Assembly: GCA_031548545.1 (NCBI GenBank)
Contig: JAVBQY010000007.1
Coordinates: forward strand, 1-64,000
Origin: UBA932 sp031548545
GTDB taxonomy: Bacteria > Bacteroidota > Bacteroidia > Bacteroidales > UBA932
Length of the DNA stretch: 64,000 bases
Reading direction: 5' to 3'
Below the pieces are notes generated by a model. It saw only the letters and a program-made list of their open reading frames with translations, did not search any database and was not told where the DNA came from. Shown here in pieces: positions 1 through 7,814 of the stretch (the first letter of the stretch is position 1; each line of letters begins with the position of its first letter). Both the position numbers and the translations under genes were made by a program.

Positions 1-84
1 AATATTGAAAAGAAATGGACTATGCCCATCCGAAACTGGGGGGTGATATTGAATCAATTTATGATTAAATTTGCAGAGAATTAA
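1..84 (+). CDS. IS256-family transposase, C-terminal end (cut by window edge)
   Basis: Frame 1 reads 27 codons to a TAA at 82-84. The tail contains KKWTMPIRNWG followed by ILNQF, the C-terminal signature of IS256/Mutator-type transposases (W-x-x-P-I-x-N-W-G...NQ). These DDE enzymes move an insertion sequence by binding its terminal inverted repeats. Only the last part is inside the window, so integrity of the element cannot be judged. A matching terminal repeat follows at 112-140. Confidence 0.7.
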   Translation, partial: NIEKKWTMPIRNWGVILNQFMIKFAEN

Positions 85-111
85 ACGATGAAAAATCACA
101 TCGCAAAAATA

Positions 112-140
112 CCCGTTTACACAAAATTTTTCACAGGCTC
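112..140 (+). repeat. Probable right terminal inverted repeat of the IS256-family element
   Basis: Read on the minus strand this segment starts GAGCCTGTGAAAAATTTTGT, the form I know from ends of Bacteroidetes IS256-type elements. It lies 28 nt after the transposase stop, the expected place for the right end. The left end and target duplication are outside the window, so this rests on position and sequence type. Confidence 0.5.
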
Positions 141-190
141 AATTTTAACCTTGAAATTAACTACAACCGTTCGATTAAAAGTATTATTGA

Positions 191-610
191 TTAAGCATAC
201 TCAAGTATGAGTTTGGGATCAATGTTTAATTCAGTATATAATTTTTTAGCCGAAGCTAAAGATAAATGGCGTTTTCCACTTATAAACAAGTTCAAAGAAG
301 TGGTATTAATACCCAATAGATGGGCGAGTTCATTTTGCCTTATATCTCTCTTAAACATTTCTTCCCTTACCACTTGTACCAATGGGGAATATGTTCGTGG
401 AGTAAGGTGTTTAAACTTCATTTTATTATTTTCAAAATCGGCACACAAACCACCGACACGGCCTATTTCCCGGGTATATTCATTATCAGCATCGGATTCC
501 AAAACACCTTTATCAGTAGCTTCCACAATAAGATCATTGACATAAGCTATAGCCTTATCGTAGTCACTTTGTGTTTTAAGTTCTTTTATTCCTTGAAATA
601 TCTTTTCCAT
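191..610 (-). CDS. higA: HigA-family antitoxin (XRE-type HTH)
   Basis: A 139-residue protein with an acidic N-terminal half and a C-terminal Cro/C1-type helix-turn-helix (about residues 85-130, with RQNELAHLLGINTTSLNLFISGKR). In HigBA modules this protein neutralises the HigB ribonuclease and represses the operon. It lies 11 nt downstream of the toxin gene, matching the toxin-first order typical of HigBA. Length and layout fit an intact antitoxin. The identification rests on family resemblance and pairing. Confidence 0.8.
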   Translation of the reverse strand: MEKIFQGIKELKTQSDYDKAIAYVNDLIVEATDKGVLESDADNEYTREIGRVGGLCADFENNKMKFKHLTPRTYSPLVQVVREEMFKRDIRQNELAHLLGINTTSLNLFISGKRHLSLASAKKLYTELNIDPKLILEYA

Positions 611-621
611 AATTGAAAAAT

Positions 622-915
622 TTATATCGTTTTACAATTAATTTTATCATACTCAGCATGACTCCCTATAAACCGTACAACAGCCAATCCGGCAATAAAC
701 GTAACAGCAACCACCAAACGATATTTATTTCCTCCTATATTGAAAATATAACGACCATTTCCAACATAATCAGCTGATGGGAATAGCTTTTTTAGGTCAT
801 TGTGGTCTTTACACTCGGCCTGCTCAATAATATCAATCCACCGCTCAATAGCACTTAGCACATTGGTGTTTTTAGCTATGTATTTATCTAATACTTGTCG
901 GTTGGCTATTTTCAT
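622..915 (-). CDS. higB: HigB-family toxin (RelE-like mRNA interferase)
   Basis: A 97-residue protein with the HigB_toxin (PF09907) pattern: a helical N-terminus, then GNGRYIFNIGGNKYRLVVAV and a C-terminal VRFIGSHAEYDKI. Family members cleave mRNA at the ribosome. The gene precedes its antitoxin on the minus strand and is co-transcribed with it. It is full length with no frame damage. The pair sits beside a transposase end, as TA modules in mobile regions often do. Confidence 0.82.
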   Translation of the reverse strand: MKIANRQVLDKYIAKNTNVLSAIERWIDIIEQAECKDHNDLKKLFPSADYVGNGRYIFNIGGNKYRLVVAVTFIAGLAVVRFIGSHAEYDKINCKTI

Positions 916-1054
916 TGCTCAATCATTTCAATAGTAAAGATGATTATAAATTTCTTATTTGCAAAATAAATTTCTTCATTGAAATAATTTTAGATTAAAT
1001 TTGTAAATCTTAATATCTGTAATTGGTGCTTATAATTAATTATTTATAAAATTT

Positions 1055-1092
1055 ACGCACAGAAAAACGGAAGATTGTGCGTTTTTTATTTT
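1055..1092 (+). terminator. Rho-independent terminator
   Basis: Stem ACGCACA (1055-1061) pairs with TGTGCGT (1076-1082) over a 14-nt loop and runs into TTTTTATTTT, which fits plus-strand termination. No intact plus-strand gene ends just before it, so it may be a leftover of lost DNA. Confidence 0.55.
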
Positions 1093-1096
1093 CTAA

Positions 1097-1267
1097 GTAA
1101 CCCCGCAGCCCCTCACTTTATCTTACCCGACTTTGGTGGAGGGATTGCCCGCGGCCGATATTCTGGCCTACTTCCGGGAGACCGTAGTGTTCGAAAAATT
1201 CCAGGCCATGATTGAACTCTCCGAAGTCAACAGCCGTTACAAAGACTTTTACGATATTTACACCTGA
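1097..1267 (+). pseudogene. Relic of an AbiEii/AbiGii-type nucleotidyltransferase toxin
   Basis: An open stretch of about 56 codons, with no start codon of its own, reads TPQPLTLSYPTLVEGLPAA, then ETVVFEKFQAM and NSRYKDFYDIY before a TGA. This is the conserved central block of AbiEii toxins, where the usual form is ETVVAEKFEAM...NSRMKDFYDL. AbiEii is the nucleotidyltransferase half of the AbiE abortive-infection/toxin-antitoxin system. The N-terminal catalytic part and the C-terminus are missing and no AbiEi antitoxin is nearby, so this is a dead fragment. Confidence 0.7.
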
Positions 1268-1342
1268 AAACAATAGAAGACGCTTGTGCGTTGAAGGCGC
1301 TGTAGGTAGCACACCTTCGTGCAAAACAAAATTACAAACTCA

Positions 1343-1366
1343 AAACAGCTTCTTAGTCTATTGATG
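1343..1366 (+). repeat. Left copy of imperfect direct repeat flanking the helicase gene
   Basis: AAACAGCTTCT, a 5-nt spacer, then TATTGATG. The same two words recur at 4267-4284 without the spacer. The pair brackets the 2.8 kb helicase gene and may mark an insertion boundary. Chance is possible. Confidence 0.35.
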
Positions 1367-1385
1367 ATAAATAATTTGTTAAATT

Positions 1386-1422
1386 TACACCCAATTATAC
1401 ACCCAAAATATAAAATTGGGTG
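1386..1422 (+). promoter_or_regulatory. Repeated TACACCCAA box and hairpin before the helicase gene
   Basis: TACACCCAA occurs at 1386-1394 and 1398-1406. The second copy can pair with TTGGGTG at 1416-1422 (stem CACCCAA/TTGGGTG, 9-nt AT-rich loop). This lies 14 nt before the ATG at 1437 and includes the alternative TTG start at 1416. It could be a repressor operator or an RNA hairpin limiting translation. No regulator for it is visible. Confidence 0.35.
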
Positions 1423-1436
1423 GTTTTGTGATTATT

Positions 1437-4235
1437 ATGCGGAATAATGAAAAGCTCATTCTTGTAATAAAGGAAGGACGACTGGAAGATCAAACGGAAA
1501 GAATAGACCGTTTACATAATAGTGGGAAAAACTTAGCAATTACCTATAAAGGCAGTGATAAAACCTATTTTTACTCTTACGATAAGGTGCAATGCTATGA
1601 TTTGGTTAGGGAATTAACCGCTAAGCTTTACCTAAAAGGTCATCCTCTACGATTTGAAAAGGCCTATGATTATGATGATTATGTTAAGATTTTTAACGAT
1701 GGACGAAGCCGTATATATGCTAAGCCGGATATAGAAATTGGAACATGTATGCAACATGCTAACAGGGAACAGGGTTGTATGCTGTATTTCAAAAGCCTGG
1801 CCGCTTTACTTCCGGAAAGTGAAACTTTAGATGAAACACAAAAAAATGAAGACCATACGGAAGAGGACCCTGGTAAGGATACGTTTATAAATCGTATTTA
1901 CCAAAAGGTAGAAGAGTTGGATAAAGACAGTGTCTTGAGTTATTATCTGCGGGCCAAGGTTTCTTCTGGCTTTATCAAAGAACCTATTATTTATCCGTTT
2001 GGTTGCAACGCCAGCCAGAAAGAGGCTGTGAGAAAAGCATTAACGAACAATATTAGTGTAATAGAGGGGCCTCCGGGCACAGGCAAGACACAAACGATCC
2101 TAAACATTGTGGCGAATGTTGTAATGAAAGGACAGCGTGTCGCCGTGGTGTCTGGAAACAATTCGGCGGTGGCCAATGTAAAAGAAAAATTAGAAAAAAA
2201 TGGCTATGGTTTTCTTTCGGCTATGTTGGGAAATAAGAAAAACAAAGAACTTTTTTTTAAGGAACGATACCTGCAGGAACTGCCGCCGGAATCATGGAAG
2301 CTAACAAATAACGCTCATCTTCGCTACACAAAAGAACTTGAAGATATAGAACAAGGGGTGAATGATTACTTGCATGCACAGAATGCTTTAGCAATTGCTA
2401 TGCAATCTAAATCACAGCTGGAAGTGGAATATGCACATTATTCTAGGGACATCAGCCAACCGGAAGAATTGGATAACTTATTCAAGTCATTTATCCCCTC
2501 TAAGTGGTCCGCTCAAAAACTGTTGGAATTTAAGGCTTTCTGCGAGACTCACATGGCCGTTTCGACTTTTACCAACCTGTTTACAAAAGCACGCTTGTTA
2601 TTTTCCTATCGGGTTTACCCTACAAGCCGGTTCTATACCAATTCAGCCCATCTGCTTCAATATTTAGACGGCTGTTATTATCTGCGAAAAATAGCGGAGT
2701 TGCAGCGGGAAATAGATTGTTTGCAGAGACAGCTGGAAAGTACGGATTATGCTCATTCGCTGCAAAGATATAGCGATGTATCCACTTTGTTGTTCCGAAA
2801 TGATCTTTACAGTAAATATAGCAAGGCAGAACATCCGTCGTCTTTAGAACTTTTCGATCGAAGTGAGAAAGAGTTTAATTGTTTTATTGCCAGATATCCT
2901 GTGTTGTTAAGTACAACCCATTCAATTTTGAACAGTCGTTGTGATACTTACTTGTTTGACTATTTAATTATAGATGAGGCTTCCCAGGTCGATATTCTAA
3001 CTGCAGTTCTAGCCTTTTCTTGTTGTAAAAATATTGTTGTCATAGGAGATAGCCGGCAGTTACCACATATTATATCTTCAGCAATAGATCGCGGCCTTTT
3101 TGAGGAAGAGCGGCTGAAATACAGTGTTGCAGAAGGTTATGATTATGTAAAACATAGTGTTTTGTCGTCACTTAAAACTATATATAAAAAGCGCTTACCA
3201 ATTACTTTGTTAAAAGAGCATTATAGGTGTCATCCGGCCATTATACAATTCTGTAATCAGCGGTTTTATAACAATGAGTTGGTGATTATGACAAAGGATG
3301 AAGGACTGGCATCACCTTTTGTTATCTATAATACAAATAAGGGTAACCATTGCCGCTCGGTGCTATATAAAGGAAAAAGGCAGTTTGAAAATCAACGGCA
3401 AATGGATGTTGTCACAACAGAACTCCTTCCTGCAATCGATACACTCCGGTATAAAGAATTTGGTATAATATCGCCCTATCGCTATCAGGCTGATTGTATG
3501 CGACGAGCAGTGCCGGAATCTGTGGAGGTTGATACTATTCATAAATTCCAAGGTCGTGAAAAGGATGTCATTGCATTTATGACAGTATGTAATGAAATTA
3601 ATGATTTCCTTGATGATGCTAACCTAATTAATGTAGCGGTTTCACGAGCGAAAAATACGTTTATTATTGTAAAACCCGGTGATATGCATTTGCCGCATAG
3701 TAGCCATTTGGGGAGTTTAATCCGTTACATTAACTATCATTCACCCCAGGCGGAGGTTCAAAGTAATGTCAATTCCATTTTTGATCTTTTATACAAGGCA
3801 TATGAACAGGAATTGAGTAATTTCCGGAAGCGTTATAAACAAGATTCAACATATGATTCCGAAAATTTAATGAGATGCCTGCTTGAAAAAATACTAATGA
3901 ATGATGAAGATTTCAGTGGTTACGACTTTAGTATGCACTATCCGTTGAGCATGCTGTTTAAACCGGGTGACTTATTTACAGATGAAGAAACGACTTTTAT
4001 CTTTCATACGGATGCTCATGTCGACTTTTTAGTCTACAATCGGGCGGACAAATCTCCGGTAATGGGTATAGAGGTGAATGGACATACCTTTCATTCTACG
4101 ACAGTACAACAGCTTCGGGATGCAAAAAAAGCAGCCATATTTAAAAAGTCGGAGATCCCATTGGTCGTTTTTGAAACTACGGGAAGCAATGAAGAGGAGA
4201 TTTTGCGCAAAGAACTGAAACGCGTGTCTGCTTAA
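1437..4235 (+). CDS. SF1 (Dna2/Upf1-like) helicase with C-terminal DUF2726 nuclease-like domain
   Basis: About 932 residues. Walker A GPPGTGKT lies near residue 211, the DEASQVD motif II near 515, GDSRQLPH (motif III) shortly after, EHYRCHP (motif IV) and VAVSRAK (motif VI) follow, so the SF1B helicase core is complete. The last ~100 residues hold VDFLVYN...MGIEVNGHTFHS...IPLVVFETTG, the DUF2726/Vsr-like PD-(D/E)XK pattern; the usual EVDG is EVNG here. Such helicase-nuclease fusions occur mainly in defence islands and mobile DNA, and its neighbours here are a TA pair, an IS end and an AbiE relic. An in-frame TTG at 1416 would add seven residues; ATG 1437 is preferred. The cellular target is unknown. 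Confidence 0.85.
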   Translation: MRNNEKLILVIKEGRLEDQTERIDRLHNSGKNLAITYKGSDKTYFYSYDKVQCYDLVRELTAKLYLKGHPLRFEKAYDYDDYVKIFNDGRSRIYAKPDIEIGTCMQHANREQGCMLYFKSLAALLPESETLDETQKNEDHTEEDPGKDTFINRIYQKVEELDKDSVLSYYLRAKVSSGFIKEPIIYPFGCNASQKEAVRKALTNNISVIEGPPGTGKTQTILNIVANVVMKGQRVAVVSGNNSAVANVKEKLEKNGYGFLSAMLGNKKNKELFFKERYLQELPPESWKLTNNAHLRYTKELEDIEQGVNDYLHAQNALAIAMQSKSQLEVEYAHYSRDISQPEELDNLFKSFIPSKWSAQKLLEFKAFCETHMAVSTFTNLFTKARLLFSYRVYPTSRFYTNSAHLLQYLDGCYYLRKIAELQREIDCLQRQLESTDYAHSLQRYSDVSTLLFRNDLYSKYSKAEHPSSLELFDRSEKEFNCFIARYPVLLSTTHSILNSRCDTYLFDYLIIDEASQVDILTAVLAFSCCKNIVVIGDSRQLPHIISSAIDRGLFEEERLKYSVAEGYDYVKHSVLSSLKTIYKKRLPITLLKEHYRCHPAIIQFCNQRFYNNELVIMTKDEGLASPFVIYNTNKGNHCRSVLYKGKRQFENQRQMDVVTTELLPAIDTLRYKEFGIISPYRYQADCMRRAVPESVEVDTIHKFQGREKDVIAFMTVCNEINDFLDDANLINVAVSRAKNTFIIVKPGDMHLPHSSHLGSLIRYINYHSPQAEVQSNVNSIFDLLYKAYEQELSNFRKRYKQDSTYDSENLMRCLLEKILMNDEDFSGYDFSMHYPLSMLFKPGDLFTDEETTFIFHTDAHVDFLVYNRADKSPVMGIEVNGHTFHSTTVQQLRDAKKAAIFKKSEIPLVVFETTGSNEEEILRKELKRVSA

Positions 4236-4266
4236 CTTATACCCCCGGCTTCTCCGGATAAATTTG

Positions 4267-4284
4267 AAACAGCTTCTATTGATG
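4267..4284 (+). repeat. Right copy of imperfect direct repeat flanking the helicase gene
   Basis: AAACAGCTTCT runs directly into TATTGATG, the two words shared with 1343-1366. This copy also overlaps the palindrome at 4278-4293, so part of the match may reflect a separate regulatory site. Confidence 0.35.
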
Positions 4285-4317
4285 TTCATCAATCTTATTT
4301 TTGGCATATTTTTTGCT
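4278..4317 (+). promoter_or_regulatory. Sigma-54-like promoter with upstream palindrome
   Basis: TGGCAT (4302-4307), five bases, then TTGCT (4313-4317) matches the -24/-12 consensus TGGCAY-N5-TTGCW with correct spacing. The DUF1254 gene starts 30 nt further at 4347. A 16-bp palindrome, ATTGATGTTCATCAAT, lies just upstream at 4278-4293 and could bind a regulator. I see no good TAnnTTTG box here. Activity would need RpoN, which is outside the window. Confidence 0.5.
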
Positions 4318-4346
4318 CAAGCATTAGATGTCTAAAAATAAAAATT

Positions 4347-5792
4347 ATGAAAACGCATTTAAAATTCGCCGTTGTGACGCTATTATTAGCCGTCTCGGCA
4401 ACCATAATCTTCAGCGGACAACCTCTGCAAGCCCAGATAGCTCCAATTACAGACCAGTCAATGGACATGAAAAGCAAGCGTATATACGCCCGTGCTGTTG
4501 AAGGGGCTATTTGGGGCATTCCATTAGTAAATGTTGACGCTATGCGTCAGGCCTATTTTACAGCAGGTGCTACATACAATGACGCCATCTATTGGTCGAA
4601 TGCTAACACCTGGATGAATCAGACTACCACCCCTAATCACTCGACCTCTTATGTGATGTTCTTCGTCAACCTGAAAGACGGCCCTGTAGTTGTAGATGTT
4701 CCCGCTGCCAAAGATCAGGCGCTTTATGGGACACTGATCAATTGCTGGAATGAACCGATGATCAATGTCGGTAATACCGGTTATGATCAGGGTAAAGGCG
4801 CTAAATACCTGCTCTTGCCTCCGGGGTATAAAGACAAGATTCCGAAGGGCTATATTCCTGTTCAGTCAACGAACTATAACAATTACTCCTTGCTGCGTAT
4901 CATTGTTAAAACCAGGAGTGCAGAAGACCTGCAAAAAGGAATTGCTTATCTTAAGACCTTGAAAATATATCCGCTCGCCGATGCAGCCTCGCCTAAGCCT
5001 GTTAATTTTATTGATGTGTCCGGCAAACCTTTTGAGGCCCTCCCGCAATACAATTCAAACTTCTATGTTTCATTGGCGCGTATGATTCAAGAGGAACCCG
5101 TTCATGACCGGGACTTGGCTGTAATGGGTCAACTCTACTTGCTGGGACTGGGTAAAGATCTTAAATTTTCGCCCGACGAGCATACTAAAGCTTTGTTAGA
5201 CAGTGCTGCCGAAGAGGCGCATCAGTGGATGATGGAACAATACGCGCTCTCGGGGACACCGATATGGCCTGCCACGGATCGTAAGTGGACATTCCTCTTG
5301 GATATTCCCTTAACAGAATCAACCAAGGTTACATTTCTGCAGCCCGGTAGAGACCTTCGCGTTGATATCCGCTCGGGAGCCTGGTTTGCTATGTTTGGCC
5401 CTGTGGTGCCACCTCCTCCCCAGTTATACATCAAGACTTACGAGACGAAGGATGGCCGTCGCCTGAACGGTAGCAATACCTATCACCTGCATGTGGCTGC
5501 CAATGTTCCGACCAGTCAGTTCTGGGCGGTAGATGTTTACGACGCCGCCACCGCTGCCTTTATCCGTCAACACACTGTTGTTGGCTTGGACTCTTACAAA
5601 GACGACCTTCGAAAGAATGCCGACGGCACCGTAGATGTTTATTTCGGTCCTAAATCTCCCGCTGGTCAGGAATCAAATTGGATCCCGACCCTTGAAGGCA
5701 AAGACTTTTTTGTAATGTTCCGCATTTATGGACCTGAAAAGGGTGCTGTAGATGGTAGCTGGATACTTGATAATATTGAAGAAGTGAAGTAA
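4347..5792 (+). CDS. DUF1254/DUF1214 domain protein, secreted
   Basis: 481 residues with an N-terminal signal peptide (hydrophobic residues 8-22, ending QPLQAQ). DUF1254 occupies roughly residues 50-190 (AVEGAIWGIPLVNVDAMRQ) and DUF1214 roughly 340-470 (LNGSNTYHLHVAANVPTSQFWAVDVYD and the closing GPEKGAVDGSW type motif). The family is common in bacteria but has no established biochemical role; related proteins are periplasmic and soluble. The gene is monocistronic, preceded by a sigma-54-like promoter and followed by a hairpin terminator, so it may be induced under a specific condition. It is not AT-rich like the helicase gene upstream. Confidence 0.85.
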   Translation: MKTHLKFAVVTLLLAVSATIIFSGQPLQAQIAPITDQSMDMKSKRIYARAVEGAIWGIPLVNVDAMRQAYFTAGATYNDAIYWSNANTWMNQTTTPNHSTSYVMFFVNLKDGPVVVDVPAAKDQALYGTLINCWNEPMINVGNTGYDQGKGAKYLLLPPGYKDKIPKGYIPVQSTNYNNYSLLRIIVKTRSAEDLQKGIAYLKTLKIYPLADAASPKPVNFIDVSGKPFEALPQYNSNFYVSLARMIQEEPVHDRDLAVMGQLYLLGLGKDLKFSPDEHTKALLDSAAEEAHQWMMEQYALSGTPIWPATDRKWTFLLDIPLTESTKVTFLQPGRDLRVDIRSGAWFAMFGPVVPPPPQLYIKTYETKDGRRLNGSNTYHLHVAANVPTSQFWAVDVYDAATAAFIRQHTVVGLDSYKDDLRKNADGTVDVYFGPKSPAGQESNWIPTLEGKDFFVMFRIYGPEKGAVDGSWILDNIEEVK

Positions 5793-5813
5793 ATTAAAGA
5801 CTCTCCGTATTTC

Positions 5814-5857
5814 ATGAGGGTGTCCAAAAATTATTTTTGAGATACCCTCATTCTTTT
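5814..5857 (+). terminator. Hairpin terminator after the DUF1254 gene
   Basis: ATGAGGGT (5814-5821) pairs with ACCCTCAT (5844-5851). The pairing continues inward through AAAAAT/ATTTTT with few mismatches, giving a nearly continuous 34-nt hairpin, then TCTTTTC. It lies 21 nt after the stop codon. Confidence 0.65.
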
Positions 5858-5907
5858 CATTGTCGTAAAGCCATAAACTTACTACAGACAATAATAGCCT
5901 GAAAGGA

Positions 5908-5997
5908 TTAGAAGAAGCGTTTCCGCAACCACTCTTGTGCCGGAATATTTATCCATTTCATCACTCCGTAGGCGCCAGTGCAACGGGCTGCTGCCAT
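5908..5997 (-). CDS. Small ORF of 29 residues with Shine-Dalgarno, unknown
   Basis: ATG at 5997 begins MAAARCTGAYGVMKWINIPA and the frame ends RKRFF with a TAA. A GGGAGG sits about 8 nt before the ATG, unusual for Bacteroidetes genes, and the ATG lies 19 nt after the aldo/keto reductase stop on the same strand. It could be a genuine small basic protein or the tail of a lost gene. I recognise no family. Confidence 0.3.
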   Translation of the reverse strand: MAAARCTGAYGVMKWINIPAQEWLRKRFF

Positions 5998-6016
5998 GGT
6001 TAAGGATCCTCCCGGC

Positions 6017-6997
6017 TTATTTGATAAATAAGCCTTTCTGATCCAGCTTCATTTCCACCATCGATGAATTAGCCGCCAATCCTGCCGGAATAATTTTTTC
6101 TATCTCTTGTAATTCTTCTGCACTAAGCAGTATATCAGCTGTTCTAATCGTGTCTTGAAGTTGCTCGACGGTCCGTGAGCCCACCAAGGCCAGTATATCA
6201 TTGCCTTGGGCCAGTACCCAGGCAATGGCCAATTGTTGTCCTGAGATGCCTTTTCTTTCCGCAAAGCTGTTTAATTCGCCCATGCAGGGTATCAGCTTGT
6301 TCAGATTCGCGACGGTAGCGGCGGGCATCCTACGGCTCAGTGCTGCCAGCTTCTCTTGCGGGTTGTTACTGCCGATTAATCCGTGAAAGAGGTTGGCAAA
6401 AGCTACAATGCCAATGCCCAATTCGCGGGCGGCAGGCATAAGGTCTTTTTCAATCGAACGGTTGAGCAGGGAATATTGTACTTCCACTAACGAAATCGGA
6501 TGCACGGCATGCGCCCGGCGCAGGGTCTCGCCATCTATTTCCGAAATGCCGACATTCCTGACATATCCCGCTTTAACCATATCTGCCACTGCTCCGATCG
6601 TTTCTTCCACCGGAATATGAGGACTGATGCGTGCCGGCTGGTAAAGGTCGACATAATCGGTTCCCAGTCGTTTCAGGCTGTAAGCCAAATAACTTTTCAC
6701 AGCATCGGGGCGTACATCTATGCCGTAATACATCCCGTTGGGCGCTACCATGCTCCCAAACTTCACAGAAATAAATACTTCTTCCCGTTTGCGTGATTTC
6801 AATGCCTCGCAGAGTAACATCTCATGTGCGCCGCTATCATAGAAGTCAGCGGTGTTGATATAATTAATTCCGTTATCTATGGCTGCATGGATAGTGCGGA
6901 TACTTTCCGCTTTTCCGGCCGGATTATTTTCATGGATATGGCCGAGTCCTATACGGGGAAGTTGGAGGGGCTTATTGGGTAGACTTAAGTTTTTCAT
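6017..6997 (-). CDS. Aldo/keto reductase
   Basis: From ATG 6997 the protein has 326 residues and starts MKNLSLPNKPLQLPRIGLG, the normal beginning for this family. The catalytic tetrad is visible: D and Y in NTADFYDSG, K in FISVKFG, and a histidine equivalent region near VDLYQPARIS. NADPH-dependent reduction of carbonyls is the family activity; the substrate is unknown. An upstream in-frame ATG at 7075 would add 26 residues with no family match. A weak -7-like TACTCTTG lies on the minus strand at 7099-7106, so it may have its own promoter 138 nt after the nitroreductase gene. Confidence 0.88.
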   Translation of the reverse strand: MKNLSLPNKPLQLPRIGLGHIHENNPAGKAESIRTIHAAIDNGINYINTADFYDSGAHEMLLCEALKSRKREEVFISVKFGSMVAPNGMYYGIDVRPDAVKSYLAYSLKRLGTDYVDLYQPARISPHIPVEETIGAVADMVKAGYVRNVGISEIDGETLRRAHAVHPISLVEVQYSLLNRSIEKDLMPAARELGIGIVAFANLFHGLIGSNNPQEKLAALSRRMPAATVANLNKLIPCMGELNSFAERKGISGQQLAIAWVLAQGNDILALVGSRTVEQLQDTIRTADILLSAEELQEIEKIIPAGLAANSSMVEMKLDQKGLFIK

Positions 6998-7135
6998 GAT
7001 GTTTTGGATTTCAGTGTTAGTAGAGATAGATATATAAGGTACGACGGTCTTTAGTGCACGCATTTTCTTTCCCAAGTCTCAAGGTTTATGTTTTCGTGCA
7101 AGAGTAAACCATCGTCAGGGAGTTAGATGCCTGGC

Positions 7136-7780
7136 CTATTCCATCCATGTTGTAAAATTTGTGATGTCAAATTCTTTGGCTCTGGTGTTGTTGCTTTTGG
7201 GATATCCTATTACACAAGCATCCAGGGCATAGACACCTTTTTTCAGGTTGAGCAGTTTCAAAAAATCCTTATTGTCCGACAGCGTGCTGGTAGCCGTTAC
7301 CAGTTGAAAACCCAGCCCCAGGTCTGTGGCAGTTAGCCACATGTTTTCCATAGCATGAGCCATCGATTGTTTTTCTATTGGAGGAAATCCTTTTTTCTCG
7401 GCCAGTACAATAAAATAAGCGCCATTATTCAGCGCGGGGATACCGTTCTTCGAAAATCCATTGACTTTATTGGCGAAAGTTTGCATTTTAGGCTTAAGGA
7501 ACGGTAATATTCGTAACAGCAGGTTTAACTTTTTTGCATTCTTACGCATTTGTGAAAGGAATATCCCTTTTAGCGTTTCTATGCTGTCCGTACCTTGCCG
7601 GAAAATAAATACTCTCCGTAGCTCATCCAAAGGAATACCCGTTGCACCGCCGTAAGGTGCATAGACGGCTGATTCTATGATCTTGTTTATATGTTCAATA
7701 GAAGGTATTTCTGCTGAAAAATTTCTTGTTGATTTGCGGCTTTTGATGATTTGCTGAAGCGTTTTTTTGTCATTTTCCAT
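7136..7780 (-). CDS. Nitroreductase-family protein
   Basis: 214 residues with the FMN-dependent nitroreductase fold. It has the N-terminal I-x-x-R-[KR]-S-T-R-N-F motif (IIKSRKSTRNF), followed by AVYAPYGGA, and a later TDLGLGFQLV segment. These enzymes reduce nitro compounds, quinones or enoates with NAD(P)H. It follows the TRAP-type binding protein by 34 nt on the same strand and precedes an aldo/keto reductase, forming a redox-oriented gene group with the flavin reductase upstream. Substrate unknown. Confidence 0.82.
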   Translation of the reverse strand: MENDKKTLQQIIKSRKSTRNFSAEIPSIEHINKIIESAVYAPYGGATGIPLDELRRVFIFRQGTDSIETLKGIFLSQMRKNAKKLNLLLRILPFLKPKMQTFANKVNGFSKNGIPALNNGAYFIVLAEKKGFPPIEKQSMAHAMENMWLTATDLGLGFQLVTATSTLSDNKDFLKLLNLKKGVYALDACVIGYPKSNNTRAKEFDITNFTTWME

Positions 7781-7814
7781 ATTGATTTTTTTTACAAATA
7801 TATGTGCTTAAAAT

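Noticed and set aside
1118..1324. 68-codon minus-strand frame over the AbiEii relic
   Set aside because: The plus strand gives the family match; the minus frame is its shadow.
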